A stretch of 7,841 nt of DNA from JBBFMJ01 sp037441225 (GTDB lineage: Bacteria; Acidobacteriota; Thermoanaerobaculia; UBA2201). The position numbers and the translations under genes are program-made. Below, in pieces: positions 5,849 to 7,841 of this stretch (within the stretch, counting starts at the first letter, position 1; each line of letters begins with the position of its first letter). Where the stretch lies: assembly GCA_037441225.1 (NCBI GenBank), contig JBBISU010000119.1, forward strand, positions 1 to 7,841, given 5' to 3'. The notes below the pieces were generated by a model. The model was not told the DNA's origin. It saw only the letters and a list, made by a program, of their open reading frames with translations, and ran no database searches.

Positions 5849-7781
5849 ATATCCCTCCTTCTTTTGTGTAGTTTAAAAGACCACCTGCAAGGAGAATCTT
5901 CTTTTGTCTTTCTGTGGCATTTAATTTTAATTCTATTATTTTGTTTTCTCCTTCTATTTTTGCTTTTAAAATATCACCTTTTTTAAAGCTTTCTTTTATA
6001 TCAAATATTTCAATTTCTGAGTTTGGCTTAAGCAAATTATAATCTCCTTCATTTATAAAACTTAAAGGCAGAATTCCAAAATTTATCAAATTAGCAAGAT
6101 GGATTCTGGCAAAGGATTTTACAATCACTGCTTTTACACCCAAATATTTTGGTGCAAGGGCTGCATGTTCCCTTGAGGAGCCCTGACCATAATTTGCACC
6201 TCCAACAACAAAACCACCACCTGTTTCCTTTGCTCTGGCAGGAAAGGTTGCATCAACAGAAGAAAAAACATATTCTGAAATTGCAGGTATATTTGATCTT
6301 AAAGGAAGGATTTTTGCACCTGCTGGCATAATATGATCAGTTGTTATATTATCTTCAACCTTTAAAAGTATTCTGCCTTTAATAACATCTGGTAAGGGTT
6401 CAAATTTTGGAAGGGGTTTTATGTTAGGACCCCTTATTATTTCCACTTTTTCTGGCTCTTTAGAAGGTAGTATAAGCAATGAATCATCAACTAAAAACTT
6501 TTCAGGCATATCTACAAATTCAGGTAAAAGGTCCGGATAATCCATAGGATTTGAAATTTCACCGTAAATTGCAGAAATTGCTGCCACTTCTGGAGAACAG
6601 AGATAAACCTGTGCATCTTTTGTCCCTGACCTTCCTTCAAAATTTCTATTAAAAGTCCTCAAAGTAATACCACCTGTTGGAGGAGCTTGCCCCATTCCAA
6701 TACAAGGTCCACAGGCAGATTCCAACACTCTTACACCTGCTTTTATAATATCAGCAAGAGCACCATTTAAAGCAATCATTTCAAAGACCTCTTTTGAACC
6801 AGGGGATAAAGTTGCACTTACCTTTTCTGCAACTTTTTTGCCTTTTAAAATATATGCAACTTTCATTAAGTCAGTATAAGAAGAATTTGTGCAAGAGCCA
6901 ATACAGACCTGATCAATTTTTTTTCCTTTTATTTCTGCAACAGGTACAACTTTATCAGGCATATGAGGCATTGCAATTAAGGGCTCTAATTTTGATAAAT
7001 CAATTTCAATTACCTCCGAATATTCTGCAGCGGGATCTGGCTCTATGGCTTTAAAACTTTCTGCCCTACCTTGAGCATCCAAAAATTTTAATGTTTGTTC
7101 ATCAGAAGGGAAAATTGAAAAAGTTGCACCAAGTTCTGCTCCCATATTTGTAATTGTTGCCCTCTCTGGAATTGTAAGTGTCTTAACTCCTTCTCCTGTA
7201 TATTCAAAACATTTTCCTACTCCACCTTTAACTGTTAGCCGTCTTAAAAGTTCTAAGATAACATCCTTTGCCGAGACACCTTTTCTTAACTTTCCTTTTA
7301 ATATAACATTTACAACCTTTGGACAATTTAAATAAAAAGGACCTCCTCCCATTGCAACAGCCACATCAAGCCCCCCTGCACCAATTGCAATCATCCCCAT
7401 TCCACCTGCTGTTGGAGTATGGCTATCAGAACCTAAAAGTGTTTCACCAGGCACTGCAAACCTTTCCAGATGAACCTGATGACAAATTCCATTACCGGGT
7501 TTTGAGAAATAAATTCCATATTTAGATGCAACGGACTGCAGATATTTATGATCATCTGCATTCATAAAGTCCGTCTGGAGTGTATTGTGGTCTACATAAC
7601 TTACAGAAAGTTTTGTCTTAACCTTTGGTATTCCAAGTGCTTCAAATTGAAGGTATGCCATTGTGCCTGTGGCATCCTGTGTTAAGGTCTGATCAATTCT
7701 TATACCTATTTCTTCCCCTGGTTTTAGATTTCCAGTAACAATATGCTCCTTTAAAATCTTATAAGATAAACTTAATCCCAT
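5847..7781 (-). CDS. acn: Aconitate hydratase, short Aquifex-type
   Basis: Aconitase interconverts citrate and isocitrate through cis-aconitate in the cytoplasm, for the oxidative or reductive citric acid cycle and glutamate synthesis. The 644-residue length fits the short bacterial aconitases of the Aquifex type rather than the roughly 900-residue AcnA or AcnB. The 4Fe-4S ligands are C297 (IGSCTNS), C357 and C360 (ACGPC). Substrate-site signatures are QDATGT (35-40), GSDSHTPTAG (117-126), TTDHIMPAG (480-488), GQGSSREHAA (532-541) and SFARIH (556-561). The large and small (swivel) domains are fused in one chain, which argues against two-subunit isopropylmalate or homoaconitate dehydratases; a side activity on homologous substrates cannot be excluded. 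The ATG at 7781 follows a G-rich binding site (GGGGG, 7792-7788) by six bases. It is the first gene of the block, and the HD-GYP gene begins ten bases after its stop. Confidence 0.95.
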   Translation of the reverse strand: MGLSLSYKILKEHIVTGNLKPGEEIGIRIDQTLTQDATGTMAYLQFEALGIPKVKTKLSVSYVDHNTLQTDFMNADDHKYLQSVASKYGIYFSKPGNGICHQVHLERFAVPGETLLGSDSHTPTAGGMGMIAIGAGGLDVAVAMGGGPFYLNCPKVVNVILKGKLRKGVSAKDVILELLRRLTVKGGVGKCFEYTGEGVKTLTIPERATITNMGAELGATFSIFPSDEQTLKFLDAQGRAESFKAIEPDPAAEYSEVIEIDLSKLEPLIAMPHMPDKVVPVAEIKGKKIDQVCIGSCTNSSYTDLMKVAYILKGKKVAEKVSATLSPGSKEVFEMIALNGALADIIKAGVRVLESACGPCIGMGQAPPTGGITLRTFNRNFEGRSGTKDAQVYLCSPEVAAISAIYGEISNPMDYPDLLPEFVDMPEKFLVDDSLLILPSKEPEKVEIIRGPNIKPLPKFEPLPDVIKGRILLKVEDNITTDHIMPAGAKILPLRSNIPAISEYVFSSVDATFPARAKETGGGFVVGGANYGQGSSREHAALAPKYLGVKAVIVKSFARIHLANLINFGILPLSFINEGDYNLLKPNSEIEIFDIKESFKKGDILKAKIEGENKIIELKLNATERQKKILLAGGLLNYTKEGGI

Positions 7782-7787
7782 AATTTA

Positions 7788-7795
7788 CCCCCTTT
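7788..7795 (-). promoter_or_regulatory. G-rich ribosome binding site of aconitase
   Basis: AAAGGGGG, read leftward, is followed by TAAATT and the ATG at 7781. It differs from the AAGGAG/AGGAGG sites of the downstream genes by G in place of the central A, which would make a wobble pair with the 16S tail. Its position supports this start. Confidence 0.6.
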
Positions 7796-7801
7796 CAATA
7801 T

Positions 7802-7830
7802 AATTTAACTTAAAATCAAAAAAATTTCAA
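7802..7830 (-). promoter_or_regulatory. Candidate promoter of the six-gene block
   Basis: Read leftward, TTGAAA (7830-7825) and TAAATT (7807-7802) are separated by 17 bases and resemble sigma-70 -35 and -10 boxes, with one and two mismatches. The transcript would begin near 7795, shortly before the aconitase binding site. In such A/T-rich DNA similar matches arise by chance, and another -10-like TATATT lies at 7802-7797. The true promoter may be beyond the window edge. Confidence 0.3.
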
Positions 7831-7841
7831 ATTATTTTTTT

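Noticed and set aside
6149..7525. Three rightward open frames, rich in Leu and Gln, inside aconitase
   Set aside because: They are shadows of a gene whose catalytic motifs are complete on the other strand.

Overview
The window is AT-rich bacterial DNA with two unlike parts. The right four fifths (about 1650-7841) is one compact leftward block of six genes. The left fifth (1-1649) is much poorer in G+C and holds one rightward gene between long non-coding stretches. Aconitase of the short ('Aquifex-type', about 640-residue) class, a double-CACHE HD-GYP protein, a short FtsY without an acidic N-terminal extension and a rubredoxin-less rubrerythrin together suggest an AT-rich anaerobe, possibly thermophilic. 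Thermodesulfobacteriota or a relative is my best guess. This is inference from gene style, because no rRNA or other marker is present.

In transcription order (right to left) the block is: aconitate hydratase (5847-7781), membrane sensor HD-GYP c-di-GMP phosphodiesterase (4118-5836), six-TPR lipoprotein resembling the PilF/PilW pilotin (3394-4143), small Roadblock/LC7-like protein (3043-3390), SRP receptor FtsY (2162-3046) and rubrerythrin/ferritin-like diiron protein (1650-2153). Junctions are 10 bp, a 26-bp overlap, 3 bp, a 4-bp overlap and 8 bp, so one transcript with coupled translation is likely. At two junctions the Shine-Dalgarno sequence overlaps the previous stop codon (TAAGGAG, TAGGAGG). 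A plausible promoter lies at the right edge (7802-7830), and a hairpin plus T-rich tract (1561-1598) may terminate the transcript.

Functionally the block mixes central carbon metabolism, c-di-GMP signalling, probable type IV pilus assembly, a GTPase-regulator fold, membrane-protein targeting and peroxide/iron defence. The middle genes (HD-GYP, pilotin-like TPR, Roadblock) could form a surface-motility or cell-polarity module joined to FtsY, but nothing in the window proves this.

The left arm carries a secreted SH3b-like protein of unknown function (303-1172). It has no Shine-Dalgarno, but a perfect extended -10 element places the predicted transcription start on its ATG, so it may be leaderless. 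It converges on the six-gene block. Between them, 1173-1528 is very AT-rich with fragmentary open frames, followed by a small GC-rich island (1529-1602) with competing inverted repeats. I found no CRISPR array, tRNA, rRNA or complete insertion sequence, and no clear proof of a wholly new system.
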